From a virus, in IMG/VR virus record IMGVR_UViG_3300042260_000111, positions 1 through 43,739 of that record: DNA of 43,739 nucleotides; one strand, written 5' to 3'. Shown piece after piece: positions 7,689 through 16,166 of this stretch (its first letter is position 1; every line of letters begins with the position of its first letter). The position numbers and the translations under genes were made by a program. Below the pieces are notes generated by a model. That model worked only from the letters and a program-made list of their open reading frames with translations. It did not search any database and was not told where the DNA came from.

Positions 7689-7968
7689 CAAAATGGCTAA
7701 TATATTATACATTATTGTGCAGAATCTAGGCATCCTATTGTGCAGATTGCATGAATTTTTCCAAATTTTAATGCACAATTCGGAAGCTATCCGAGTTCTG
7801 TAACAAAATTTGCCAAAATCTGTTACAAAATGATGCCAAACTCGGAAGTTAAGGTATCGTCAGTATCAACGATAGTTTAAATTATCGTCGATTCAAGTAT
7901 TAAGACTACCGATAATGATAAAAATCCAAACCAATATGGGGAGGAAAATGATGAAAATCCAAACCGCA

Positions 7969-8022
7969 AAACTTGTAAACGATGCAAGTTTCGATAATAG
8001 GGTTTGCATTAGTAATGCAAAC
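7969..8022. repeat. Two adjacent dyads, including a 21-nt palindrome
   Basis: AAACTTG (7969-7975) pairs with CAAGTTT (7985-7991) across a 9-nt loop. Just downstream, 8002-8022 is a perfect palindrome with 10-nt arms (GTTTGCATTA and TAATGCAAAC) around a single central G. Flanking GTAAAC (7976-7981) and GTTTAC (8027-8032) also mirror each other. These look like protein-binding dyads or nested RNA hairpins in the leader of the CsgG-like gene. Confidence 0.55.
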
Positions 8023-8073
8023 TACGGTTTACAAATATGTAAATTATTGTAAAAGACACTTAACGTTACTTAT

Positions 8074-8120
8074 AAGGCTATAGCCTTTAATTTGTATTAA
8101 ACATTTCAGGTTATAGCCTT
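8074..8120 (+). promoter_or_regulatory. Operator-like palindrome and half-site before the CsgG-like gene
   Basis: AAGGCTATAGCCTT (8074-8087) is a perfect 14-bp palindrome. Its half-site ATAGCCTT recurs at 8113-8120, ending exactly at the ATG of the CsgG-like gene. A dimeric repressor bound at both sites would cover the leader and start codon. The half-site at the start could equally act at the RNA level. No SD sequence is present. The functional reading is inference. Confidence 0.4.
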
Positions 8121-8831
8121 ATGAAGAAAATATTATTCCTGTCTCTATTATTGACAACATTTGCGACAAGCGCGCAGGTAGCCTCTGTTAAGACAGAAGC
8201 TTATACAGCCTCGTTTGAGAAGAAGATTAATATCGATTCGTTAATGGACTACGAAGGTCCAAAGATTCCTATTCAGCTATTATCTTTAGGCATCAATGAG
8301 GAAGTCTATGCGGCTTATCCTGAGCTTAAAGACAAGCGTGTGGGGCTTGGAGTTACCAACATTGTTATCGAGTTCCTAGAGGAAACTAACCGTTTTACTT
8401 TTACAGAAGACAAAGCGGAGATTAAGAACAGGATGGTAAAGCAGTTCCAAGCCTCACAAGCTGGTATCTCAGAAAACAAACTAGACGGCAGAGGTAAGAT
8501 TAAACTTGCTCAGTACTTTGTTTACATCGAATGCTACGACTTCTCTATTAGCGAAGACGAGTCTATTTCTATCAAAGGAGACACAAAACAAACTGTAGTC
8601 ACGCGATTAGGTTTACAGGTAAAATTCGTCAATGCAGAGACTGGAGAGTTCTTTACAGGTTCAGGATTAGGAGAAGCTAAAACTACGCGCGAGGCTACGT
8701 TAATGAATGACGGCAACTTCGCAGAGGTTAAGTTCAATCAGTCTACTATCGGTACGACTACCAAGAAAGCATTAGAGAATGCTGCGGCTAAGATTATCGT
8801 TCGAATGATTAAGAAGAAGATATTCAAGTGA
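8121..8831 (+). CDS. CsgG-family outer-membrane secretion pore homologue
   Basis: 236 aa. The signal peptide ends near TSAQ (residue 19). The body follows E. coli CsgG in order: strand (KRVGLGVTNIVIEFLEET), helix with the Q-rich stretch (IKNRMVKQFQASQAG), AQYFVYIECYDF in the place of ANIMVEGSIIGY, then RLGLQVKFVNAETGEFFTGS in the place of IAVNLRVVNVSTGEILSS, and a C-terminal helix. CsgG forms a nonameric pore that exports curli subunits. Unlike classic CsgG, no lipobox Cys is present, so it would not be lipidated. It overlaps the next gene by GTGA, a strong sign of a functional pair. Confidence 0.75.
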   Translation: MKKILFLSLLLTTFATSAQVASVKTEAYTASFEKKINIDSLMDYEGPKIPIQLLSLGINEEVYAAYPELKDKRVGLGVTNIVIEFLEETNRFTFTEDKAEIKNRMVKQFQASQAGISENKLDGRGKIKLAQYFVYIECYDFSISEDESISIKGDTKQTVVTRLGLQVKFVNAETGEFFTGSGLGEAKTTREATLMNDGNFAEVKFNQSTIGTTTKKALENAAAKIIVRMIKKKIFK

Positions 8832-10036
8832 AATGGCTAGGCGTAACCTTATTTATTCTGATATCATTCTGGGTTAACGCGCAAGTATTAACTCAGACAT
8901 TCGTAGACCCTTGCTCTGGCAAAGTAACTGTTGTCACAGTACCACTAGCCAACGGAAAAACCACAGTAGTTTATAGAGGACAGTACAGAGTGGTAACGGC
9001 AAACGATATTACTACAGGTGCACTACAAGCGTGGATTAATGACCTAACGGTTAACTTCCCTTGCCCGCAAGCTACCGTTGCTGTACAGCAAACAGTATCT
9101 AACGCTGTATCACAAGCAGTAGCAGCAGCAACATCGGCTGCTACAAGTCAAGCTACAAGTTCTGCCACATCTGCAGCAGCTAGTGCCGCTGCCTCTGCTG
9201 CTGTTAGTGCACCCGCTCCATCCTCTAGTGCAACACCTGCTGCACAAAGTGAGGGTAATTCAAGCAGTAACTCGTCACAAAGTGAGGGTAATTCCTCTAG
9301 CTCAGAATCAAAGTCAGAATCTAAATCCGAATCAAAAAGTGAAAGCAAGAAAGAATCTAAATCAGAAAAGAAAAGCGAGTCCAAGAAATCGAACGCTGTG
9401 GCGAATCCGATTATTTATAGCTCGGACTTTACGGTGGCTCCATCAAGTGATGTCATTTCTATTATCGCAAGCGTAGGGATGAGTCAAAGTTCTCTTATGG
9501 GAAACTCTTCTTGGGGCATATCTTCTATGGTATGGTCTTCGTTTGACCAGTTTGCTCTATCAGGTAGATATACCTTAATGAACTTTGAGTCAGGCAAGAT
9601 GCAATCCATCTCCAACTTTGGTATCACAGGCGTCTATTTAGGGGGCACAACGCTTGGATTTGTTACCGCTGCACATATCCAACCTTTGGGGAAATATGGC
9701 GTCTCAGGAGCCAACTATACGCTTAGTGTTGCTGGCGCAGATGCGGGTCTCAACATAAGTAATAACGTTATGCTATTCTACACTATTCCCGTTAAGGTGA
9801 GTAAGAGACTGACTATTTCGCCAGATGTGTATCTATCAGGAAGTTCAACAGGATACCTGACTGCACAACAGAAGTTTGTTACATCAGATGACATAGTGTT
9901 CCTTACAGGCGCATCTTTCGACATTGCGCTTACTAAGCGCTTTAAGTTTAACTTCGCTCTAAAGACGGGATTCAATACCAATCCAATTATTCCACAAAGT
10001 TATTTGGGTATGATTGGGACTAAGATAAATTTATAG
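8828..10036 (+). CDS. Exported protein with Ala/Ser and SESK low complexity and a C-terminal barrel-like domain
   Basis: 402 aa. The start is GTG at 8828, overlapping the CsgG-like stop; the nearest ATG is out of frame. A signal peptide (MKWLGVTLFILISFWVNAQ) precedes a small domain with paired Cys (FVDPCSGKVTVVTVP to FPCP). Then come about 100 residues of Ala/Ser/Thr, two 11-residue repeats and SESK/SEKK repeats (about 95-200). The final 200 residues alternate hydrophobic and polar positions and end MIGTKINL, like a Bacteroidetes outer-membrane barrel. It is probably a surface or outer-membrane partner of the CsgG-like pore. Function unproven. Confidence 0.7.
   Translation: MKWLGVTLFILISFWVNAQVLTQTFVDPCSGKVTVVTVPLANGKTTVVYRGQYRVVTANDITTGALQAWINDLTVNFPCPQATVAVQQTVSNAVSQAVAAATSAATSQATSSATSAAASAAASAAVSAPAPSSSATPAAQSEGNSSSNSSQSEGNSSSSESKSESKSESKSESKKESKSEKKSESKKSNAVANPIIYSSDFTVAPSSDVISIIASVGMSQSSLMGNSSWGISSMVWSSFDQFALSGRYTLMNFESGKMQSISNFGITGVYLGGTTLGFVTAAHIQPLGKYGVSGANYTLSVAGADAGLNISNNVMLFYTIPVKVSKRLTISPDVYLSGSSTGYLTAQQKFVTSDDIVFLTGASFDIALTKRFKFNFALKTGFNTNPIIPQSYLGMIGTKINL
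9243..9294 (+). repeat. 19-bp direct repeat pair inside the low-complexity gene
   Basis: The 19-bp word CACAAAGTGAGGGTAATTC occurs at 9243-9261 and 9276-9294, a 33-bp period that encodes an in-frame 11-aa repeat (QSEGNSS core). It is followed by hexanucleotide-like SESK coding repeats up to about 9390. Such tracts can change length by slippage, which would alter the linker between the exported domain and the barrel. Confidence 0.7.
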
Positions 10037-10064
10037 GTATATTTACCCAACCAAACAATAAGAT

Positions 10065-10268
10065 ATGATTCAGTTTATGATACCATCTGACGCAATCAGC
10101 GAGAGAGAGATGGAGCACATTAAATTTCTTGGGATACAGGACTCTAAGACAAAGACTCTTTTAGAGATACTGGACGCGATTGCAGAGATTCCTGTTGAGT
10201 CAAAGTTGGAACTCGAGACTAATGTAATGGATGCCCTAGGGGAAATCGTTTCTAAATTAAGAAGATAG
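10065..10268 (+). CDS. Small helical protein, unknown
   Basis: 67 aa, acidic, all-helical by appearance, with no signal or membrane segment. The leader carries AACCAAACAATA (10049-10060), the start-codon leader seen repeatedly in this genome. The gene is followed by a hairpin terminator, so it ends the envelope module transcript. Family not recognised. Confidence 0.65.
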   Translation: MIQFMIPSDAISEREMEHIKFLGIQDSKTKTLLEILDAIAEIPVESKLELETNVMDALGEIVSKLRR

Positions 10269-10299
10269 CGAGTAGTTTTTCATATAGGTCTTTTATACT

Positions 10300-10328
10300 A
10301 ATGCCTTGGTTCTATGAGCCAGGGCATT
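10300..10328 (+). terminator. Hairpin terminator before the tail operon
   Basis: AATGCCTTGG (10300-10309) pairs with CCAGGGCATT (10319-10328) with one G-T wobble, around a 9-nt loop. A T-rich run, GTCTTTTA, follows. It separates the envelope module from the neck/tail operon. Confidence 0.65.
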
Positions 10329-10358
10329 GTCTTTTATAGATAAAATTTCATAACTTTG
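10327..10358 (+). promoter_or_regulatory. Likely promoter of the neck/tail operon
   Basis: TAACTTTG at 10351-10358 matches the Bacteroidetes -7 consensus TAnnTTTG exactly. The only -33-like word is TTG at 10327-10329 with a 21-nt spacer, weaker than the three perfect promoters. It overlaps the foot of the terminator hairpin and lies 24 nt before the next ATG. Confidence 0.5.
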
Positions 10359-10382
10359 GTTTAAATATAACATTATCATATA

Positions 10383-11072
10383 ATGGCAATTTTAATAAAG
10401 GATGCGCACGACTTCATTCGTTCCATCATAAAGAAGAACAAAGGCGGGTTTGTAAGTCCAGGAGATATTGACATTGCGATTAATCGTGGCGTATCTGACT
10501 GGATGAGCGCTGTTATCTATAAGTATAAGCAGACAGGAAAGTTTGATTACGACCACCTGTTTGTTAAGAAGAAAGCCTTTACTGTCACTCCATCTACTGG
10601 AACACAAAGTTTATCCACTACTGATTACGTGGAGGCTTTGACTATCTACTTAACTACAGGTGGTAGCACAAAAGAAGGAACTATATACAACTGGGACGAG
10701 TTCTTAGAGATTCAAAACAGCTCTATATTAGGTCCAACTATTGATTACCCTGCAGCAACAATATTTGTTGTGGAAGAGTCGTCGGTAAACGTGCCTAAGA
10801 TTCAATTTGTACCTGTACCTGGAGTAGGCGGCACTTATGACTATACCTTAGTTTATATGAGAAAGCCTGCTAAAGCTTTCTATAATTACACTACTAGCTC
10901 AGGTAACATTACATATAATCCAACGGGTAGCATTGATATTGATATCGATGATAGATATTTCACGGACATTATGACAAGAGCATTAATGTACTTAGGAATC
11001 TCATTAAAAGATGGAGATATTGCATCTGCTGAAGCTATGAAAGATGCTAACCAACGTTCTGACGAAAGATAA
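10383..11072 (+). CDS. Putative neck/connector protein
   Basis: 229 aa. A helical N-terminus (AHDFIRSIIKKNKGGFVSPGDIDIAINRGVSDWM) is followed by a beta-rich middle and a helical C-terminus. It resembles in layout the first of several short head-tail connector genes in podoviruses with this genome order. It opens the operon behind the promoter and is followed after 2 nt by the next neck gene. The exact family is not recognised; the role is inferred from position and layout. Confidence 0.6.
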   Translation: MAILIKDAHDFIRSIIKKNKGGFVSPGDIDIAINRGVSDWMSAVIYKYKQTGKFDYDHLFVKKKAFTVTPSTGTQSLSTTDYVEALTIYLTTGGSTKEGTIYNWDEFLEIQNSSILGPTIDYPAATIFVVEESSVNVPKIQFVPVPGVGGTYDYTLVYMRKPAKAFYNYTTSSGNITYNPTGSIDIDIDDRYFTDIMTRALMYLGISLKDGDIASAEAMKDANQRSDER

Positions 11073-11074
11073 TT

Positions 11075-11713
11075 ATGACTACTAAAAACATATTAGCCGA
11101 GCAGATACAGAGGTTGTACGCTCGCTTTCTTGACAAAGATAATCCTTCTGATGTAATTGACTTAAGAGAGGTTAAGTTACTTATTAACCAGAGCATCAAC
11201 AAGGTGCTTAAGCTGCAGGTAGCAGACTCATTTAAGGCGGGGATGATTGACGTACCTAAGTGTAACTTACTTGAGTACACTTGTCCAGTAACGGCAGAAA
11301 CAGGAAACAATCGCTCTTACATCACATTACCTGCCATTCCATTAACATTACCTATGGATATGGGAATCTGGTCTATTGCAGCGGCTACAGGAGCAATGAC
11401 TCCTTATATTCCTATCCCCGCTCAAGATGTTCTTGTTTTTCAGGGAGCCAACTTAAGCTACTTAGAAGGTAAGGTAGGCTATTATGTACAAGGGAAAAGA
11501 GTTTATTTTACAAAGAACATTACGCTAACAGCTAACGGAACAGTTACATCTGTCGTAGTTAACTTATTAGTTATGGACTTTAGTCAAATAGGAGACACGG
11601 ATTTGCTTCCAATCTCACCAGAAGTAGAGTCAGCTGTTATTGACGATGTATTGCAGACAATTAGTAACGGGCGAGTATCTCAAGCGGAGCTTGCTAGTAA
11701 ACAACAACAATAA
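11075..11713 (+). CDS. Putative neck/connector protein 2
   Basis: 212 aa. The N-terminal helices (EVKLLINQSINKVLKLQVAD) resemble the start of the previous product. A beta-rich middle follows, then TDLLPISPEVESAVIDDVLQTI, a pattern common near the end of Bacteroidetes-phage neck proteins. It ends in poly-Gln and its stop overlaps the next ATG (TAATG). Structural role by context. Confidence 0.6.
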   Translation: MTTKNILAEQIQRLYARFLDKDNPSDVIDLREVKLLINQSINKVLKLQVADSFKAGMIDVPKCNLLEYTCPVTAETGNNRSYITLPAIPLTLPMDMGIWSIAAATGAMTPYIPIPAQDVLVFQGANLSYLEGKVGYYVQGKRVYFTKNITLTANGTVTSVVVNLLVMDFSQIGDTDLLPISPEVESAVIDDVLQTISNGRVSQAELASKQQQ

Positions 11714-12471
11714 TGAAGACTAAGAGTTTAGATGTTATTGTAAGAGACACGCTATTAGATAGCGGCTTACCTTTGCATTATTATACAAGATACCTACACC
11801 ACGGACTACGTTGCTTAGATGAATTATCTATGGACTTTGATATTGGCAACGTTAAGACTGTTGTTCTTAGTGTTACTGATTATCGTCGCGCCATTTTGCC
11901 TGCTGACTGTGTTGATGTTGTGGATGTATCTGGAAAGCACGGTGAGCGGCTTTTACCCTTAGAGCGAGTTAGAAACTTAAATAAACTATACAATCGTGAT
12001 TCAGAGGGCAATAAGATTCCTTATCCTGCAGAGCAATCAGTTAATTACGATGCTGAATTTAATTATAACTTAATTAGCGGTGGTGCAACTATGAACTCCA
12101 GAGGTGAGTTGATTGGTCGCTTCTATGGTCGTCAAAGAAATCCTTTAATGACCTACGATATTGACACTGTTAATTCGGAGCTAGTGTTCAGCAACACAAT
12201 GGATTTGATTGAAGTTACATTAACTTACATCACCTCAGCAGTTTCTCGTTCTACAGCTAACGTAGTAACGCCATACGCTACTGACGTAATAAGTAAGTAC
12301 ATTGTAATGATGGCAGCAAAGGCTGAAAAAGCAAGATTAGGAGAGTATCAATTAGCGCAACAAGATTACCTAAATGCTCGTAGAATTTTTAGAGCTAGAA
12401 TGAATGCAATGGATTACGCAGAAATGATTGCACTCATCAGAAACGGTATTCACGGCGCACTTAAAAACTAA
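11713..12471 (+). CDS. Putative head-tail adaptor protein
   Basis: 252 aa. The order is helical start (RDTLLDSGLPLHYYTRYLHHGLRCLDEL), beta core (VVDVSGKHGERLLPLERV) and a long C-terminal helix pair (VISKYIVMMAAKAEKARLG to LNARRIFRARM). That is the layout of podovirus adaptor proteins (T7 gp11/P22 gp4 type), which extend the portal ring. It immediately precedes the large tail protein. Assignment by architecture and gene order, not by a diagnostic motif. Confidence 0.6.
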   Translation: MKTKSLDVIVRDTLLDSGLPLHYYTRYLHHGLRCLDELSMDFDIGNVKTVVLSVTDYRRAILPADCVDVVDVSGKHGERLLPLERVRNLNKLYNRDSEGNKIPYPAEQSVNYDAEFNYNLISGGATMNSRGELIGRFYGRQRNPLMTYDIDTVNSELVFSNTMDLIEVTLTYITSAVSRSTANVVTPYATDVISKYIVMMAAKAEKARLGEYQLAQQDYLNARRIFRARMNAMDYAEMIALIRNGIHGALKN

Positions 12472-12479
12472 TTAACATA

Positions 12480-15400
12480 ATGGCTAAAGTATCTTTAAAA
12501 GCTACAGGCGGATTAAATAAAGATGTTGACCCTAATTTATTGCCTGAAGGCGATTATACGGCAGCAACTAATATAATCTTTGATTCAGGTAAGACAGGTG
12601 GTGCTGGAGCAATAAAGATGCTTGAGTCTATTACTGCGGCTGGAATTAACTTTTCTACTCATACTGTTAAAGAGACTCACCAAGCGGCTGACAATCAAAT
12701 ATATGTGTTGACGAAAGATTCAACTACAGCATATATTTATAGAATCTCTACAACACTAGATTCTAAAACGCTTATCCTTAGCTACACACATAGCGTATCT
12801 ACAGACTTTTCGCCCGACTTAAAGGTACTAGACAGTAATATTGTTTGGAACTATCACGCAACTGGAACACCTTTGCTATTTTCTTTAGATGGATGGTCTA
12901 CAGCGGTAACTCCTGCTGTTGAAGATTTAAAGTTAGCTAAGCGCACACCTAATAATGTGTTTACTGTTGAAAAGAATCAAGGAACTCCTGATTCAGGTAT
13001 TGAATTCTTAGAGACTAAAGACTTTCAGTTTGCTGGTAGATACCAATATCGCTCAGGAGAATATTCAGCATTAGGCTCTTATTCTCAGATGTACAAAGGA
13101 GCTGATGGAGTATCTAGTTATACTTTTGCTTATTCATTTACAGGAGCGCCTGCTAACGCGGAATACTTTGAGCTATACACTAGAATAGGTAACGCGGGTA
13201 TTTGGAGACGTATTGACACAGCTAAGATTGGCACCGATACAGGATTAAGTTGGACAGGTCAAATCTATGAGAGCTTAGACATTGTAGTAACAGGAAAACC
13301 ATTTGATTCGGTACCTGTAAGTGCTAAACATATCGAGATTGCAAAGAACAGAGTTTTCTTAGCAAACATTGTTGACGACTATGATGTGTCTTCAGCTAAC
13401 TTAGACTTTACAATTTCTGAGGTATCAGGAAACGACTATCAGCCGTCTACGACATCAGGAACTTACGGAACATATTTAACTTCTAGCAACTTAGCAGAGG
13501 CTGGTATTAGTAGCCGAGAATCTACTTCTACTGCATACTATAAGCCTTTTGCCAACGATTCAACATATGGCGTTGGACTAGCTTACTATGACGAAGCTAT
13601 GAAGACGCGCGGCGTTGAGAAGTATGTTAAGTTCAAGACAGGTAAATTTGCATATCCTATCCTTCCTACAATTAGAGTTGGATTGAATGCAGGTTGGGTA
13701 AAGCCTAGCTGGGCAAAGTATGCACAGTTAGTATATACTAAGAACATTTCTAAGTCGTATATCTACGAAGGATTTGCAAGTAATATATTCTTTGAGTTAT
13801 CATCTTTCACAACAGATGCTACGACAAAGGCTATTACAGAGATTACAACTATATCTCAGTCAATTACAGCAGACCAGCTAAAGAACGTTAAGTTTATGGT
13901 CGTTGACTTGATGGGAATGTTTAGAGCTGGATATATTTATAACTTCTCAGCTGATGACAGGATTTCAATCAACACTCCTAATGGATTGTTTGATTTTAAA
14001 ATAGATAGTCAGAACGACAACTTTTTATATTGTAAGTACGATAAAGGCACAATGGTTAACTCTATTGTACCTAACGCAAAGAACTTGTACTTTGAGATTT
14101 ATACTCCTAAGCAGGTTTCAGAAGACGAGTCATTGTTATTCTATGAGTATGGAAGCTTAATGGATATTACGTCTTGGACAGCATCTACTCCTATTGACGT
14201 TTCTGGCGCAGGTACATTAAACACAAACAAGCTTATTGGAGATATGGTCTTCTCTAAGATTGACTTGCCTGTTTATTCTACGGCTCCATTTATTTACAAC
14301 ACATCTAAGTCTAGCCCTAAAGCCTATGCTGAGGATGCTGTAACGGTTGTTAATTCTGTTTTATCAGAGACAATGCAATCGTCAACAGTAGGACCTGGAA
14401 GTCCAAGTGACGTAACCGTAATTCCTTTGTTGACTTCATTTGGAACAAACACCGATGAGGCAGTATTAATTGACAGCACAGGAGCTAGTAGCTCAACTGG
14501 TCAATATATCCGCATCTCAGGGTATTATGATGCAGCAGACCAAGAGTCTGGCAACAAGCTTAGTATTAACTACTATACAAGAGTAACGCAAACATTCCAG
14601 AAGTTAACACCAACTTCTTTAGCTGAGATGAACTGGAGCTTAAATGCTCAAGTGTACCGTATCCCTTACGACAACGTGACTAATACTTATGGGACTGAAG
14701 CTACATTCGGAAGCGTATTTATTATCCATTCAGCTACTCTTACAGAGAATGAAAGCGGATTAGTTACAGACTCCTTGGCATTGCAAGAGCTTACTTTAAG
14801 TGGATTGCCTGATATAACAGCTAACGACAAGTTTTATGTTAAGCTTACACTTCAGTTGTACACATCTGGTGACGTACAGGCGTCTCAAGTTAGCTTCCAA
14901 AAGATTCCAAGCTACTCTAATGGAATGATTGTGACGTTAAACGGAGACAGAATAAAACCTGTTGTATCAACTACTTATAACGCAAATTCTATTGTATCAG
15001 GAACGACTAGCAAACTTGTTATTCGCGCATCGTCTACAGCAACAGCTAACCCATTCTGGAACACTTCAGCAGGTAAGCCCGCTGTACTCATATCTAAGAA
15101 TCTTAATCCTACAGGGAGAAAGAACACAATTCGTTATGGAGGTAATTATGTAGCAGGAACTAAGATTAATAACCTTAGCTCATTCTTTGCCTTAGATAGC
15201 GACGATGTACCTATAGAGAATGGGGAGATTATGTCTTTGCAAAGAGTTTCTCGTTTACAAGGAACTGGCAATATGTTACTTGCTTTATGCAAGAACGAAA
15301 CAGCATATGTGCTACTAGGTGAGCAAGAATTAACTCAGAGTAACAATCAGAGCATATTATCTATTTCATCTAATGTAATAGGCACTATCCGTAACTTAGG

Positions 15401-16154
15401 TTACAATTATGGATTGCAAGAGAAGCAGTCGGTGTTTAACTACAAAGGAAACGTTTGGTGGTGGGATAACTACAACAAGAAGGTCATTAAGTATAACGAG
15501 CAAGGCATTGAGCTTGTAAGCGACAACTTTATGCGCTCCCATTTCTTGACTAAGTCAGGAGATGCAAAGTTTGCTTTTGACCCATTCTACAATATGTGCT
15601 TTGTTTCGATTGGTTCTGACACGAATTCTATTGGATACTCAGATACAGAAAAGAGATGGAAATCAGAATATTTATTTAAAGCTGACTACGCAGAAAGCTA
15701 CGGAGATAAAATGGTGTTAGTAAAGGATGGTGTTGTTTACCTTTCATTACAGTCAGGATATAACGCATTCTTAGGCGCAGCAGCTGTCGATTCTACAATT
15801 ACTTTTACATTGAACAGTAGATTGCCTATAATGCCTATGAACGTGTCTGTATCGCACGATATGAACGTTATGGACTACAGCCAAGCTAACGGAGTTAAGG
15901 CATCTTTATTATCTATTGCTATTACAAACGAGAATGGTCAAGCAAGCGCAATAAACGAAACAAACTTTATCGCAGAAGATAATAGACTATACGCACACGT
16001 ATTAAGGGATAGCAACTCAACTGGTGGCTTAATAGAAGGAAACTACATAATTGGCTATCTAAATAATTTTGTTGTATCTTTAAAGGATAAAACTCAGAAT
16101 ATGAGGTTGAACTCCTTAGATATAGAAATACAAGCAGTATCAGGACACTCATAA
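12480..16154 (+). CDS. Large tail tube/nozzle (stabilisation) protein
   Basis: 1224 aa, beta-rich. The N-terminus KATGGLNKDVDPNLLPEGDYTAATN is typical of podovirus nozzle proteins (T7 gp12/P22 gp10 type), which often begin with a glycine-rich GGLN-D-P-LLP motif. The C-terminal third has propeller-like repeats around W and Y (NVWWWDNYNKKVIKYNEQG, GYSDTEKRWKSEYLF). It would form the distal tail tube that contacts the host surface. It follows the adaptor and precedes the ejection proteins, as expected. Confidence 0.75.
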   Translation: MAKVSLKATGGLNKDVDPNLLPEGDYTAATNIIFDSGKTGGAGAIKMLESITAAGINFSTHTVKETHQAADNQIYVLTKDSTTAYIYRISTTLDSKTLILSYTHSVSTDFSPDLKVLDSNIVWNYHATGTPLLFSLDGWSTAVTPAVEDLKLAKRTPNNVFTVEKNQGTPDSGIEFLETKDFQFAGRYQYRSGEYSALGSYSQMYKGADGVSSYTFAYSFTGAPANAEYFELYTRIGNAGIWRRIDTAKIGTDTGLSWTGQIYESLDIVVTGKPFDSVPVSAKHIEIAKNRVFLANIVDDYDVSSANLDFTISEVSGNDYQPSTTSGTYGTYLTSSNLAEAGISSRESTSTAYYKPFANDSTYGVGLAYYDEAMKTRGVEKYVKFKTGKFAYPILPTIRVGLNAGWVKPSWAKYAQLVYTKNISKSYIYEGFASNIFFELSSFTTDATTKAITEITTISQSITADQLKNVKFMVVDLMGMFRAGYIYNFSADDRISINTPNGLFDFKIDSQNDNFLYCKYDKGTMVNSIVPNAKNLYFEIYTPKQVSEDESLLFYEYGSLMDITSWTASTPIDVSGAGTLNTNKLIGDMVFSKIDLPVYSTAPFIYNTSKSSPKAYAEDAVTVVNSVLSETMQSSTVGPGSPSDVTVIPLLTSFGTNTDEAVLIDSTGASSSTGQYIRISGYYDAADQESGNKLSINYYTRVTQTFQKLTPTSLAEMNWSLNAQVYRIPYDNVTNTYGTEATFGSVFIIHSATLTENESGLVTDSLALQELTLSGLPDITANDKFYVKLTLQLYTSGDVQASQVSFQKIPSYSNGMIVTLNGDRIKPVVSTTYNANSIVSGTTSKLVIRASSTATANPFWNTSAGKPAVLISKNLNPTGRKNTIRYGGNYVAGTKINNLSSFFALDSDDVPIENGEIMSLQRVSRLQGTGNMLLALCKNETAYVLLGEQELTQSNNQSILSISSNVIGTIRNLGYNYGLQEKQSVFNYKGNVWWWDNYNKKVIKYNEQGIELVSDNFMRSHFLTKSGDAKFAFDPFYNMCFVSIGSDTNSIGYSDTEKRWKSEYLFKADYAESYGDKMVLVKDGVVYLSLQSGYNAFLGAAAVDSTITFTLNSRLPIMPMNVSVSHDMNVMDYSQANGVKASLLSIAITNENGQASAINETNFIAEDNRLYAHVLRDSNSTGGLIEGNYIIGYLNNFVVSLKDKTQNMRLNSLDIEIQAVSGHS

Positions 16155-16166
16155 CAATAACACAAA

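Larger units (their letters stand above)
7580..8120 (+). other. 541-nt non-coding region dense in dyads and short repeats
   Basis: No credible gene is seen on either strand. The stretch holds: a perfect 21-bp inverted repeat (7635-7688); ATTGTGCA twice and its inverse TGCACAAT once between about 7713 and 7775; two near-copies of CTGTnACAAAAT-x-GCCAAA about 30 nt apart; CCGAGTT and AACTCGG flanking those copies; CGATA/TATCG around TTTAAA; two near-copies of TGATnAAAATCCAAACC; and the dyads listed separately. This density suggests regulation, an RNA element or replication or packaging signals. No TAnnTTTG promoter was found in it. Confidence 0.6.

Noticed and set aside
9148-9476. Open frames on both strands across the SESK/Ala-Ser region
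   Set aside because: They mirror repeat-driven composition of the real gene and have no domain or start context.
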